Below, piece by piece: positions 22,586-35,639 of a stretch of DNA of 64,000 bases; positions within the stretch are counted from its first letter, which is position 1; each line of letters starts with the position of its first letter. This stretch comes from Quercus robur (taxonomy: Eukaryota; Streptophyta; Magnoliopsida; Fagales; Fagaceae), in NCBI RefSeq assembly GCF_932294415.1, contig NC_065541.1, positions 33,017,790-33,081,789 on the forward strand, written 5' to 3'. The translations under genes were made by a program, and so were the position numbers. The notes under the pieces were generated by a model. It searched no databases. It was not told where the DNA came from and worked only from the letters and a program-made list of their open reading frames with translations.

Positions 22586-25360
22586 TATATATATAGGCAT
22601 AAATACACTATTGTGAGACCCACATATGCTATGAGATTGTTTACTAAAATAATGGCATAAATACATTATTGGTATCTAAATTTACCTAGTCTTTTTGGCC
22701 TCTGAAGTTTAAAAAATAGCACTTTCAATTCATAAAGTTTAAAAAGATGAGCATTATTGGTCTCTCCATCAACTTTCGTTAGGCTTTTTTTTTTCTTTTC
22801 TTTTTTTTTTTCTTTTTTTGCTTATGTGTCTAACAAAACAACAACGTTTATTATTATTATTTTTTAAATTTCTATTGGGGGAGTTTTTCATTGCCCACAT
22901 GAGGTTAGGGGAGTTAAGACCGAGACTTGACTTTAGGCTTGGAACATGGCCCAAAGGCTATCGATGAAGTGTGAAAGACCCATTTTGCTCAAGATTTAGG
23001 TTGCATCCAACAAAAATTATAATAATGCCCCAAAAATACCTCTTACAAAGATAAGTTAGCACAAAGGATGGCCCACCACAACAAGTGCTTAAATAATAGT
23101 CTAGAGGTAAGCAAGAGAAACGTCCAACGGTAGATGTTTGGAAAATCAATAAATGAATTTGCATAATAAATATTATGCATTTCCTCCATAGTTGGTTAAT
23201 GTAAAAGTGGGCCCATCATAACAAGTACACAAGAGGAAAAATGGCTCGACAGTGAATATGACAGACCTCTAGCAGTAGACGTCTGACAGGTTAATAAATG
23301 TGTTTACATGATAAAAATCACATGTTTTCCTTATTATTATTAAGTCAACATAAGGGAAAACTTTCATAGTATCCAAAACATTATGACTTTCATCATAATA
23401 ACAATAAACAAGGATTAAAAGCTTCATAATTATAAGTAAAAGAGGAAAAAATAGGATGGAATGAAGGGAGAGGGATTCTAGCTCAGTGCAGCAAATGTTG
23501 AACTAAGATTCTTGGAGAATATATATGTGGGGCATGAATAGGGTAGTATAGGCTGTTTTGAGTGAGTGGGTATGTAAGCTTGTGATGGTATGATAGAGTT
23601 AATGTTGAAACTAAGTCTTTAATGGGTAAAAGGTTGTTTGTGACTAGTTAGGAAGCATTTATGGGTTGTGAATATGCCGAAAAGGAAAGGGAATGTTAGA
23701 AGCTAAGTGAGTGTGGGCTAAGGGGGATGATTTGTGAGTTTGGTGAGAGCTAAACCACAAGTAAAGTGACAAGAAAATCAGAAATTTCAGAGGGGTTGGT
23801 GTGTCTTGTGGGTTGGTATGCTTAGGCTTTTATAGGGGAGTTTAAGGGAGCATTAATTAGCAAAAGTCCATAATGTAAGACTGATTCAGGGGTAGAATAG
23901 CTGATATAATTATCCTAGGATTTGGCCTAAAATGAGAAATTGGCTTTTGGGGCTGTTTTGCTTTTTTGGGCAATGTCACACATGGGTAAAAATCAGCATA
24001 ATCTTGCATTAAATGCTAAGAATTCTAAGATTGTGTTCAACCAATGGGATTAAGGCGGGTATTAAGGAGGAATTCTAGTGCTGCAACTAAGATTTGGAAC
24101 CTAGAAAGTAGAATTCAACACCCCAAGCCAGGTGTCAAAGTTTAAGTCCACTTCAAAGGATTCCGTTAGAAATCCCTTTATGCCCTCCAAATCACATGTT
24201 CCCAAATTTTCCCCTTTAGGATTCATGGGCTTGGTTCATAAACCAATTACATACATATTTAATAATAAAATAAACTATCTCGATGAGGATTTCATGAGCT
24301 TGGAGGTCTTGGTTATGACTTCCTTAAGTAGTAACCAAAAGTTGGGGACGAAGGGTATTTATTGCCCATTAGCCTTTAGGTGTTAGCCTCTGTTACTATT
24401 CATGTTAGAGTTGGCAGTGGCACAGGTGGCCAACTCCTAATTTGGTTTAGAAGCTTGGTTGTTTCTTGAGGTGACCTCCAGCAGAAGGCAAAACTGAATG
24501 GAGTTCTCCAGCGGGGCCAGTTTGCACACATGAGTTGTTTTGGCTGAGATTTCATGTTGGGCTTGGCCATGAGAGCTAAGTATTTTGGTGGGCCTCTGAC
24601 TTGGTAGTTCTCTTCATTTAGGCCTATCCTTTTGCTTTCTTATTGTGAGCCTTACAAAATGGACAAAGTTACCATATATTGTCATGGATTTTTATTCCAC
24701 ATGAGCTTTAGTTGTTAGTAGAAATAAAATGAATTCATGAGTTTTAATAAATATTTATGGTGGGTTTTGTGTATTAATTTCCATGGGCTTTAAATAACAA
24801 CTTGTATAGTTTCTCATAATTTTTGCTATGAATTATTTTTGTAAATGATATTTTCTTTGGGGCTTTTAAATAATGATCTCCAATATTTCTTGAGAATAAT
24901 ATTTACCATGGGTTTTAAACAGAGGCAATATCCATGGGTTTCAAATAAAATATGGTAACAACCACTATAGTGGAATAATGTGATATTCTCATGGGTTTTT
25001 CTATAGATAATCATAATAAGGTGAATAATTATCATTAGTTTTGGAAATAAATATTAAGAATGTATAAGATAAATAGTGACCATGGGTTTTCATATAAATT
25101 CCATGGGTTTATAATATGGTATAAACAAACAAATGTCATGCGTTTAAGATAATCATAACTTTCCATGAGTTTTTATAAGATGATTGTCATGGGTTGAGAA
25201 TAGATAATTTCCACAAATTCCATGAGCTTGTAACATTATAGTAATAGGTTTAAGAACTTAAAGTATTGTTGATTATTGGACTTTTAAGTGAAATAATTAT
25301 GATAAAGTATTTTGTCAAGTATTAATAACTTTGGGCTTTTGATAAAATAGTGCCAAGTAG
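22586..25360. other. Intergenic repetitive DNA, no gene
   Basis: No supported gene. From about 24700 to 25250, loosely similar phrases such as CCATGGGTTTTAAATAA recur at irregular spacing, as in decayed LTR or untranslated retroelement sequence. I could not find paired ends. Confidence 0.45.
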
Positions 25361-25369
25361 TTAGCCAGA

Positions 25370-25735
25370 ACTTTTAATAATGTCAATGTAAGTTGGGCTT
25401 TTGATTTTGCCAATGAGAATTGGACTTTCAATATTGCCAGCGAAAACTGGACTTTTGATGTTGTTAATGAGAATTGGGTTTTTGATGTTGCCAATGAGAA
25501 TTTGGCTTTTTGATATTGCCAGCGAAAACTGGGCTTTTGATGATGTTGCCAATGTAAATTGGGCTTTTGATAGATAAAATTGCCATGGGTTTAAATTATG
25601 AGCTTTGATTATGGATTTGAATTCCATTGATAAAATTGCCATGAGTTTAATCCATGGGCTTTTGATTATGGATTTGAATTCTATTGATAAAATTGTTTTG
25701 CCATGGACTTGAATCGTGGGCTTTTCAAATATTGC
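25370..25735. repeat. ~30-bp minisatellite followed by a ~60-bp partial duplication
   Basis: Between 25375 and 25570 about seven imperfect units of about 30 bp share GCCAATGAGAATTGGGCTTTTG. Between 25570 and 25735 two copies of a roughly 60-bp string share GATAAAATTGCCATG and GATTATGGATTTGAATTC. The 125-codon minus frame here merely reflects the 30-bp periodicity (a 10-residue repeat). Confidence 0.8.
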
Positions 25736-25739
25736 CAAG

Positions 25740-26897
25740 TATAAGTATTCTTAGACTTTAAATAGAATAAGATGTGTGTATTGGGCTCATAGGGCCGATT
25801 TTGGGCTTTACTAAATAATAATAATAAAATTGGATAAGATATGAGTTTTTGGGCTTTTTGTGATAGTTTATATCATGATCCAATTTAGATAATAAGATAT
25901 GAAATATTTGTGGTTAACATAATAATAGGGCAAAAATATTTGAGAAAGTCCAATAACTTATTAGTGGTGTTTGAAAATAAATAGGTGGTAAAAAAAATGT
26001 ACCCTAACAATTTCAAATACCAATAGTGCACATTTTTTAAACTTCAAAGACTAACATAGCTCTCTTGAAACGTTAGGGGCCAAAAAACGTTTAGAAGGTA
26101 AACTTTTTTAAGGTTCAACAATGTATTTTGACCAAAAATAATTTTTCTTATGAATATTGAGGAGGAGCTATGGGTCTTCAATCCCCTCTTTATTATTTCA
26201 TTTTATGCTTCACCAATTATGGTATGTCATGTGTATTTTTTTTTTTTCATTTTAAACTTAGGTCATTTTATAAGGAAAATTAAATGAATACATAGTAAAT
26301 TGTGATTGGTGAAATATATAGTGGAACACAAAAAATGAGATAGAGAATTTACATTCCTAAGGAGTTCGATTTTAATAAACCTTTGACAAATTTTCTTGGA
26401 GAAGAATACAAATTTGATATGCATGATGAACTATACTTACAAACTGAAGATATTATTAGTTTCCCTCTTACCATGGCCCCCATTAGAAATTCCAATTTGG
26501 CTATTTTTGGATTTTCTCCTCCTCTTCCTCCTTTTAATCATTTGGCCTAACTGAAAACATAGCCTAAAATTACCTGTGCCTATGGGTCCAAAAAAAAAAA
26601 AAACCATCCATTGAATTTACTTTATTTTTTTGTTTAATCCAATACCAAATGAAATGATACGGCATATAATAGTAAAAGGTACCCAATTTTTTTTTTTTTG
26701 TAAAGGGTAATTATGTGGCACTGCATGATTGGGTAATTATAGATGGTGGACCTAAGGGTTTTTGGCAAAGTCGTGTGCGATCAAAAGAGCAGGACAATTA
26801 CAAAATCTGGGCTATTCGTTAACAAAATGCCCATGCCCTCCATCAAAGATTAAAGAATCAAGAACCCTCTTATTTATTAATTTTTTCTCAGAACCCA

Positions 26898-26931
<34 letters not shown>

Positions 26932-26960
26932 TATATTTTTCATAAATCACAAATAAATAC
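25740..26960. other. Intergenic DNA upstream of IBR5 with a (TA)n tract
   Basis: AT-rich and non-coding. A (TA)n microsatellite occupies about 26901-26928. A small fold-back lies near 26205-26320 (CTTCACCAATTATGG against GTGATTGGTGAAATA), perhaps a decayed MITE. The true IBR5 promoter should lie in the last few hundred bases before 27100, but I can name no specific box with confidence. Confidence 0.5.
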
Positions 26961-27292
26961 GTGCTCGATCTGTTAACTTAGTAGCTGTACCGCCTAAACA
27001 AGGACAACCTGGTTACACCCAAGAGAGCAAGATAACAAATCCAAGTCCACAATCTGATCAGAGAAAGGACAGAACTAGGAAGAAGCTACATCACTCTCTC
27101 TATCTCTCTCTTTGCACACTTTAGGCAAGCACAAATCTTTAATATTTTCACTTCTTTTGTTGAATTCCTTATTGGTTTAGACTTTATTCCCTGGTATCTA
27201 ATCTGGGTCTTCATTGTTTTCTGATATAGAAGCCGTTTCCTCATCTGGGTCTTTCTTGTTTTGTGATTTACGCTAATTTTGTGTTTTGGGCT

Positions 27293-30200
27293 ATGAGGAA
27301 GAGGGAGAGAGAGAACCCTTGTGGGGTTTGTGGGCACTATCACAAATACGAAGAAGGAGAGGTATGTGGGATATGTGGCCATCGGATTCCGGCTTCGGCT
27401 GAGAAAACTTCGATTCAAGTCAGCGCCTTTCCATCGGAGATCTTGCCTGAGTTTCTCTATCTAGGTAGCTATGATAACGCTTCACGCTCGGAACTTCTCA
27501 AGACTCAGGGAATCTCTCGTGTTCTCAATGTAAGTTGGTATTCTAATATTTGATTTGGAATTGGTTTATTAAGGTTATGAATGTTTTGGTTGTTTTATAC
27601 ATTGTGTTAGTGCTACTCTATTTGAGTGTTCAATGAAATTATCACCTTGATTGAATTTGTGATTTGGAATTGGATTTAGTTGTGGTATTTGTTCACACAT
27701 ACATGTGTGTATTTCATAACTAATGAAATTTTATTGATCCCAAGGAAGAGTCACCAAGTATACAGGTTGTATACAACTAGGGACCAAAAACAATCAAACA
27801 TTCCAATTACAAACATCAATCAAATCACAAACCGAAATAAACAGTGACTTCCCACAGCTGACATCAAATCCAATAAAGTTCTAGAGAAAAACAATTTCAG
27901 TTCCGGTAAATTCCTTTCTAAATCCTCAAAGCTCCGGTTGTTCCTTTCCCATCAAATACACCACATCGAACAATGAGGGACAGCCTTCCAAACAGCCTCA
28001 TTATGATGACGCCCAAGCTTTCCTTGCCAACAAGCTAATTGATCAACTACAGTCCTTGGCATCACCCAATGGATTCCAAACAAGATGAAAACCACAGATC
28101 ACAACTTAGTGACAATAGGACAATGAAATAAAAGATGGTCTACTGATTCCCCGCTACCTTTACACAAATAACACCAATTCAAAATCCGAACATTCCTTTT
28201 TTGTAAATTATTAATTCGTCAAAATTTTCTCCAAAGCTGCGAGACCTTTGGCTTACAAATGCTCTTCCAAAGGAAGGATTGATCATTAACACGTCAAAAC
28301 CACACTTGGCTGTCTTCCAACACATCCTATCCTCCCCACCATTTTACTCAAAGAAACGCCATAAATAATGTCCATAAAATTGAACAAAGACTTCTAGAAC
28401 AGCTCTCATGAAATTGAGATCCCAATAAAGAATCCCCTTGGAAAACTTCATTACAGCTGCCACATTAGCCTCCTTATCCCGACTAATTCTGAATAACTCT
28501 AGGAAACTCATTTTTAGAGGGCTCTCCCCACACCAAATATCATGCCAAAACTTCACTCTATACCCATCCCCAACCTCAAACTGAATGTAGCAAGAAAAGG
28601 TAGTACAACCATATCTTATAGTATTCCACAGACTCACCCTATTAGGACTAGTTACTGAATTAGAGCACCAACCACCTTCCTCTTAGCCATACTTGACCCC
28701 CATCACTGTTCTCCACAACACCTCTCTCTCAATCCCAAATATCCACAACCATTTCCCCAACAAAGCTTCATTAAAACATCTCAAACTCCTAATAGCCAGA
28801 CCCCCCAAATTGGGGAGGAGCACAAATCATAAACCGCTTTACCAAATGGAAATTGTCTCCCAAACCACTCCAAAGAAACTAAGAAAGGTCCATTGAAGTT
28901 GCTCAATACGATTGGCCACAACAACAGGGATAGGAAATAAGGACAGGAAATGGGTCGGTAAATTGGATAGAGTACTTTTAATTTTTAAAGTAACTGTACC
29001 CCCTTAGAGAGATATAAACGTTTCCATCCTGCTAACCTCCTTTCCACCTTCTCAAGAATTGGGTTCCAAATTGTCTTTTCTTTGAATTTGGCACCCAAAG
29101 GGAGACCCAGATATTTCATGGGGAACGAACCTTGCTTACACCCTACTCCCTAGAACATCAAACAACTCATCTATAGAGCTATAACGTATTCATGATTTTT
29201 TTTATGTCAAAAGTTTGGGGCTAAGAAGTAACATGCCGTTTAAATGGAAACAACATGAATCGAGGACAAGATGGGTGAAACAACTTAAATGGTTAAGGAG
29301 CTATAAAGTACAATGTGAAGGCTACATGAAGGTGAATGGGGTTTATACCAATAGGCATGTGACTTATAACGGAAAATTTAGCCTTGTTTAGAATTGAATG
29401 ACAAATGACAGTTTATTTATTCAAATCCAAGTAGTTAAAATAAGGAGGTTGTTTAGTTATTTTTACAATCGGTAGTGTTTCATAAATTAATAGGTGGACT
29501 AATATTTGTCATGTGATTCTTGAGGTAGTCCAATACTGTACATAAGCATGGGAAGTTTTATGAAATGCGGATATAACAAAGAGAATGAGTTTATCTAGAT
29601 TTAGCTAATGTGAACTTCTAAGGGTGTCTAGGAGAGTGCTTGTTTGTGGCTGTCCATATTTCTACACTTATTAGTTGCATTTATCAATTTCAAATACCTT
29701 CTTTTGGGTTGCATCTCATAAAACATTTGTGGAGAAGGATGGATTTATTGGGGATATGAGAAAATGAATCATGCCAGAAACTATATCTTGTATTCATCTG
29801 TTCATGTAAAACAATGACTTAGTTGATCTAGTACAATAAAAGGGCTGACATTCTCTTATTACTTTTTTTTTTTTTTATTTTTGTATATAAGCAGACAGTA
29901 CCTGCTTGTCAAAATCTCTACAAGAATTCGTTCACCTATCACTGCTTGCAAGAGGACAAAACTTTGCCTTTTGATGATGCAATTCAATTTTTAGGTATGT
30001 TTTTCCTCCTTGTCCTAATGAGTTTATATTCTTTGGTTCAGTTGCTGCTTTTTGTTTTGATACTTGTGCATTACTGTGCTGTTCATTGGAGTTGTTTTAG
30101 ACTTTTAGTGCCCATTTGGTACCGTTTATTTTTTTCGGCTATTTGAAAATGGGTTATTTGAAAAACTGTACCTAGAAAAGGGTGGTTTAAAAATGGAAAG

Positions 30201-33200
30201 CCAAACAGGCATGGCAGTTTTCTTATAAGAAGGAATTCTCTTTTTTCTTATGTTGTGTTTGCTTGGGGTGAAAAGGGGAGAAGGTGGAAAGGGGAGAGGA
30301 AAATATGATTTATGATTTTCCTTTGTTTGGTTGGAGTAAAAAGGGAGAGTAAAGAATATGGGGTGGGTGGGGAATTTCCACCCAGGCTTTGTTCCTTCCA
30401 AATTACCTCTGATACTCCCATTGTTTTAAACTAAAAAATGGGCATAATAGCAATATTATTTCCATCCTTTCACTTTTTTATCCGTCATACCAAAAACTCA
30501 TGGGAAAAACAAAGTTTTTTTTCTTTCCTCATTTTTTTGTCGCCCAATTTTCCCATCCTCTCAACCAAACATACCATCCCTTTTTTTTTTTTTTCCTTTT
30601 AATCGATGACAAGTAAATTTCAGTGTAACTAGCAGGATTTTAATTATTTTTTGTTAAGTATGATAAATAGCAGGATGTAACTGAATTTGAGGTACATCAC
30701 TTCTTTTTATTCCTCTTTTGGTGGTGGTTGTTGGAATATGCTGTAGCTAATATTAAAATAGTCCATAGCCACTTCCTGAGAAGCCCTTAGTTAAATGAAC
30801 TGAGTTTCCTGATGCTCAAACCTCCCTCTTTTATGTGGGAAACTTTGAAACTTCTCCAACTTATTGGCCACAAGGGTAGATATCATAAACAAAGACATGA
30901 AATAAGTTGGGATAGAAGATAACGTATCCTTGATCAAATTTGTCCTTCCTCCTTTAGATAGTTGTAGCTTTTTCCATCTTGCTAACTTTTTTCCCACCTT
31001 TTCCAAAATAGGATTCCAGATACTACTGGATTTGAAAAGAAAGCCCAAAAGTAGGCTTAGGTAGGTCATAGGTAGTAAACCAACATTGCACCCTAAGATG
31101 ACTCAGGAAGACCCTCCAGGTTTTCTACTTCATCCATTGGAACCAGTTCGCTTTTGCTCAGATTCAGATTAGGACCAGATATGGCTGCAAAGGAAATAAG
31201 CACACAATGACGATAACCAAGTTGTTCAGGTGAGGCATCACAAAATACAATGGTGTCATCTACAAAAAGAATGTGGGAGCTATCAATAACTCTTCTGCCA
31301 TTCACCCTAACTTGAAAGCTTGTAGTCAAATGGCTCTAGATTTTTTGTCTTTGACTAATCGTTTGTAGATGTACAATTTTTTTGAATTCTGACTTTGCTT
31401 ATCCCTTTGTAATCTTTCCTCAACCAAAGGGACTGTTGATACCTCATTTTTGTCAAGCTCCTTTAAACCATCCAAAATTGACTTCATCCAAACCCCTATG
31501 TTACCAAATTGGTCTTATTTCATTCCCGTGGATCCTCCTTCAATGCTCTCAATTTCCTAGTTAAAACATAGCTAGGTGTCAAACTGATAATTCTCCCCCA
31601 AAGCTTCACCTTTTCCTGAAATCCTTCAGTTTTGAACCACATGTTTCAAATTGAACGGACCTTTGCCACGTTTGAGAGCGCCACCGTCTAAAAGGATGGA
31701 ACAATTGTCTGATACAGCTTGAGTTAGAATACTTTGGATGGATTTCTCAAATTGTTCCTCCCAATCTGTCGAAACTAGAAAGGATCAATCCAGGTCTGGT
31801 GGGTTTCTCATGATTATAAGATCAGGTAAAAATTTCTCCCCCAGAGGAAGGACAATTAAATGTCTCTCATCAATAAAATCTGAAAATTCCCCCATTGTTG
31901 GCATAAATCTTATGTCCCTTATCCTCTCACTAGGAAATCACACAACATTAAAATACCCAGCAATGCACCATGGATTACTCCACTTGTCCCCTATGTCTGT
32001 TGATTCCTCTCATAAAACGGACCTCATCCAGTTATCATTGGGTCCTTACACCTCGAAAAAATCTGGTGAAAGCCATCTTATATAGAGCTGAAAAGTGTGG
32101 AGAGAGTATATGTGCCTGACCAATTGTCTTTTTTTTTTTTCCCCTACTATTCTTCTATCCTGCATTAGCAAAATATTCCCAAGAGTCCCACAGCCTTTAG
32201 GTACACCTTTGGGTGAGTTCTCTTGTCACCCTCTGACCCTCATGTTGGTTATCCTTCTCTCTCTCTTGGTGATTCATTTCCTCTGGTGGAGCCATTTTTA
32301 CATAGGACCCTAAGTCAAATGATGTAAGGCACTTGGACTAAGAGTGGCTAATGGAGGGTCAGAAGGATAATAGAGGAAAGCCCTTATTTCTAATATGATC
32401 AAGATTGACAAAACAAGATTACAATTTTAAATGTGGGTTTTAGTTAGCTCAGTTGATAAAGTCTCTTGTTGTCAAATAAAAGATCTTAGGTTCGATTCTT
32501 GCCTACACCAAAAAACCAATTGGTGTCTTGCTCTGATGATAAAGAGCGATCATTAGGAGCGGATGCCATAATTGAAATTATCTCTAAAAAAAAAGACTAC
32601 AGATTTAAATGTATGCAATAAAATCAGTCACTTTGCAGAACAAATCTTTAACGTCAGCATTTAAAGAAGTTAAAGATTGACAAAAGGAATTGTCTATTAT
32701 GATTGACCCATGGAGTTTGGTTAAACAAATTTTAGCTAGCTTATTTATAATGAAACCAAGTGGCTTGCAATAGTACTAATTTACTAAAGGTTAACTGTTG
32801 GATCTTTTTAATTGTACCACAAGATATTCTCAGTTACTTTAGATGGCAGTTTGAGTTCACTTTTGCTTGATTTTGCAGAGCAATGTGAAAGGGACAAAGC
32901 TCGTGTTCTGGTGCACTGCATGTCTGGAAAAAATAGGTAAATTTTTACTGCAAAATAATTTGGGTCTCTTGCCCTCTCCCCCTCCCCCTGCACATGCAAG
33001 ACTAAGGTTAACATACAGAAAGCACAAATAGCCACACCTGTCAGCCACCTACCCGCAAATGCATCAAGAATGCTATAAATAGGGCATCACATACCAGCCA
33101 TAGGGCATCATATACCATCAAGAATGCTATAAATACCAGCCCTATCCCAGAGCTTTTAGTGGTGGAATATAATTCGGACATAATGGGGCCTCCATACCAG

Positions 33201-34199
33201 ATGATTTGGATTCTCCAAATATTTTTTTCTGATGTACTCATTTTGTTCCCTTGACAGGTCACCAGCAATTGTAATGGCTTACTTGATGAAGTCCAAAGGA
33301 TGGAGACTTGCCCAAAGTTACCAGTGGGTGAAAGAGCGGAGACCATCTGTTGAATTATCTGAAGGTATGCACATGGTCTATTTTCGCATTGTAAGAAGCA
33401 TCAAATTGCTTAGCTATTAGCTATTTTGCAGGTAATTGGTTAAATGGAATATCAGAAAGGACTACCACATTGTTAAGCCCCAGATCATGATTTTAACTGG
33501 TTAAGCTATGCAAGCTGATTGGAATCTATAGTGGATTCTGGAACATTGCAAGGTGGATGGGTTGAAACCTGAAACCGATATCTTTTATAACTTCCTTTTT
33601 TTTCCCCTTTTCTTAATCCTCTTTGTTTGGGGTCTTAAATGGAGTTGGATCAGCATGCAAATTTCATATTTCAAAGCTTTTAAATTCTGAAAGTTTTTCA
33701 TTTTGCAAGACATTACTTGCATAGCAGCTGTCCCATTCTGATGCTGTGATGAATTGCTCTTGATAGCTCTTAATCATTTGAAGGAATTGTCTTGCAAATA
33801 ATTAAAGCATGCATGGTAGTTGAAATCAACCACTGCAGGAGTATGAATGAGATGGCCCCCATATCTCTGACTTTCATTTCTTTGTTTCTTAATGTAGCTG
33901 TCTACAAGCAACTGCAGGAGTATGAGCAGAAGATCTTTGGATCAATTGATCCTGGCAACCCTGTCCTGCCTGTTTTTGCACCTACAGGTGTGCCTCCTTC
34001 GTTTAGCTTTGGCTTCCCAAAGGTTAATGATCCGGTTTCTGTTCCTGCTTTCAGCAATGTTGGTACGACCTCTATTTTTGCCCGTCCTCCTTTAGACATT
34101 GCTCTGAACAAGTTTACTTTTGGAGCCGGCCAGACTCAGAATAATAATGATAATATACTGAATCCAAATGGCAGTGATATTCAAATGGATGGTTCTTGA
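27293..34199 (+). CDS. IBR5: IBR5, plant dual-specificity protein phosphatase (five exons, 267 aa)
   Basis: Exons are 27293-27529, 29895-29994, 32879-32936, 33258-33364 and 33898-34199; every junction is GT-AG and the frame closes over 804 bases. The protein begins [17 protein letters not shown], with a CxxC...CxxC cluster (residues 10-31) that could bind a metal, then the phosphatase domain [20 protein letters not shown]. The active site [10 protein letters not shown] gives the P-loop CxxxxxR with Cys126 and Arg132, encoded across exons 3 and 4. The C-terminal tail is Phe/Pro/Gly-rich and ends DIQMDGS. Length and sequence match Arabidopsis IBR5 (about 257 aa) closely from memory. IBR5 is known to promote auxin and ABA responses and to dephosphorylate the MAP kinase MPK12. 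The start was chosen because [10 protein letters not shown] is the conserved N-terminus; an in-frame ATG 30 bases upstream (27263) is not. Introns 1 and 2 are enlarged by LINE and SINE insertions. The gene looks intact. Confidence 0.96.
27710..29165 (-). mobile_element. 5'-truncated L1-type LINE, antisense in IBR5 intron 1
   Basis: Minus-strand frames give the C-terminal part of a plant L1 polyprotein. Around 29120-28990 an RT thumb reads [16 protein letters not shown] and [16 protein letters not shown]. At 28637-28344 an open piece contains [20 protein letters not shown], typical of the segment before the zf-RVT domain. Zf-RVT-like sequence follows down to about 27740. Many stops interrupt it. 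The 3' end lies at the low-coordinate side (ATCAATAAAATTTCATTAG on the minus strand). RT core and endonuclease are absent. Confidence 0.85.
30780..32340 (-). mobile_element. Internally reduced L1-type LINE, antisense in IBR5 intron 2
   Basis: On the minus strand an endonuclease-like remnant (about 32000-31600, with [20 protein letters not shown] and [12 protein letters not shown]) comes first. After a large gap it is followed by RT pieces at 31329-31093 ([20 protein letters not shown], the FxDD box of non-LTR RT) and 31069-30791 ([20 protein letters not shown], then [20 protein letters not shown]). The RT fingers are deleted between the two parts, and several stops are present. It is a separate copy from the intron 1 LINE, because both contain the IWNPILEKV segment. 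Confidence 0.85.
32433..32594 (+). mobile_element. tRNA-derived SINE in IBR5 intron 2
   Basis: A Pol III A box (TAGCTCAGTTGA, 32445-32456) and B box (GGTTCGATTC, 32489-32498) are followed by a body with CCAATTGGTGTCTTG and a short 3' A-run (32586-32594). The same body occurs on the minus strand at 60540-60695 and, more decayed, at about 35640-35826. It is not a tRNA gene: there is no cloverleaf closure and the tail is non-tRNA. Confidence 0.88.
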
Positions 34200-34960
34200 T
34201 TTTCCGGTCTCTTTATCTTTTGCGAGATCCCATGGTCAGAAGTTAAATTCCTGACTTTCAGATTTCTTTTTAACACAATTTGGATGTAAAGTGGGAGTAA
34301 AATTCTCAAAAACGTTTTGGTTTGTAAGATTTGACATGTTGGTCAGTATGGGTGCCTTGTTTTTTCGAGTCTAATGTTCAAAAGTGCAACATCATATTGA
34401 CTCGTTCCAAATATTATACAAATGATTAGTAGGGTATATATCTATCTCTTTCCTCAATGCTCTCTTGATTTAATTTCATTATTTCCTTTTTTTTTTTTTT
34501 TTTGGGGGGGGGGGGGGGGGGGGATGGCGGCAGTGTTTGAGGGTTTAGGGTTTACTTAAAAGGCTATATGTCGGTATATAGGCCATTCTTGCAGATTATG
34601 CTGCATAAAATCATTGTCCATTGCATTAAAGAAATGTTTGATACACAAATATTTCTCAAATAGAGTATCTTTTTTTTTTTTTCCTTTTCAAAATAGCTAT
34701 ATAGTTGACCTTCATTATAGGGAATAGTTATTCTAAAGTAATATATCTAAATTGGTGAAAAAGTATTCCCAAGTTTATATTGGTCCCCAACACACCCCAA
34801 AAAAAGAAGAAGATGAAGAAAACTAACCTAATTCCCTCGTACTCAAAGGTGTGGTGGTCAATGGAACTGCTTCACAGTGCCAAAATATTTGTAGCCATTC
34901 TTATGCACATTTAATGAGTAGCCAACATTTTTGAGTCAATTATAGTTTGTGTAGGAATCT
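34200..34960. other. IBR5 3' UTR and spacer with a T17-G20 homopolymer tract
   Basis: The IBR5 3' UTR should occupy the first 200-300 bases. A junction of about 17 T (34487-34503) and 20 G (34504-34523) follows, an unusually long G run. No other gene is visible. Confidence 0.6.
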
Positions 34961-35113
34961 ATGACCTCAAAGAGACATCATCAGCGGCTCAAAATGAGTG
35001 ATGCTAGCTTGATCGAAGCTCTTAAAGGAGCTGCTAGTGTAATTGAGAACCTAGGGTTTGAGAGCTATGACGAGATCGTGCTGCAGCTTGAAGATTTGAT
35101 AGTGAATCAGTGA
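34961..35113 (+). other. 50-codon open frame, possible gene fragment
   Basis: An ATG at 34961 opens a 50-residue frame (MTSKRHHQRLKMSDASLIEAL, continuing GAASVIENLGFESYDEIVLQ and ending IVNQ) with a balanced, helix-like composition unlike the AT-rich surroundings. An acceptor-like TTTGTGTAG lies just upstream (34947-34955), so it may be a last exon or captured exon. I do not recognise the family. Function is unknown and it may not be expressed. Confidence 0.35.
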
Positions 35114-35639
35114 TGTAGGCTGTAGCCTTTGCCAACAAGAAGATCAATAGATGAAGATGTGTGGAGGTGGTCAGAGGAGAGAAATTATGGAATATAGATT
35201 TATACTGTAGTTCCTTCTACTTCTAGTGTAATCAATAAGATAAATAGAAATAACTTTTTTGTATTACTGGCAATATTGATTCTCATACCCTACATAATCA
35301 CCATCCAATGTAATGTATATTACGTGTCCTAAGATTTGGTAGGTGATATGATCTTAGTTTGTATACATTAACATTTACATGCATGTTTGCCTCTTTCCTG
35401 GAGTGAGCGGCTTTGGTTAGTGTCTCTTAGGCCGCACTTACTATACTATACAAGTGCAGCAACCTCCTGCATTCATCATGAAGGAAGAACTCATGAGGGT
35501 AAAGGGAATACAACTTTTCCATTAGGTACCCAGAGGCCAAATTTCACAATCAATATAAGGCATCTTTTTAACTCCCATTTTCATATAAATCAATAGAAAA
35601 ATAATTATCTCCATTTAACTGGTTTAATTCTATGGTCAA
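35114..35639. other. Intergenic DNA, no gene
   Basis: No coding pattern. A 69-codon frame at 35387-35596 is Ser/His-rich and resembles no family I know. Confidence 0.5.

Noticed and set aside
32445..32498. A tRNA gene in IBR5 intron 2
   Set aside because: A and B boxes are present but there is no anticodon arm or acceptor stem. The body and A-tail are those of a SINE.
33792..34199. Separate 135-codon gene at the IBR5 3' end
   Set aside because: Its first 35 codons are intron; from 33898 it is exon 5 of IBR5, joined in frame by a GT-AG intron.
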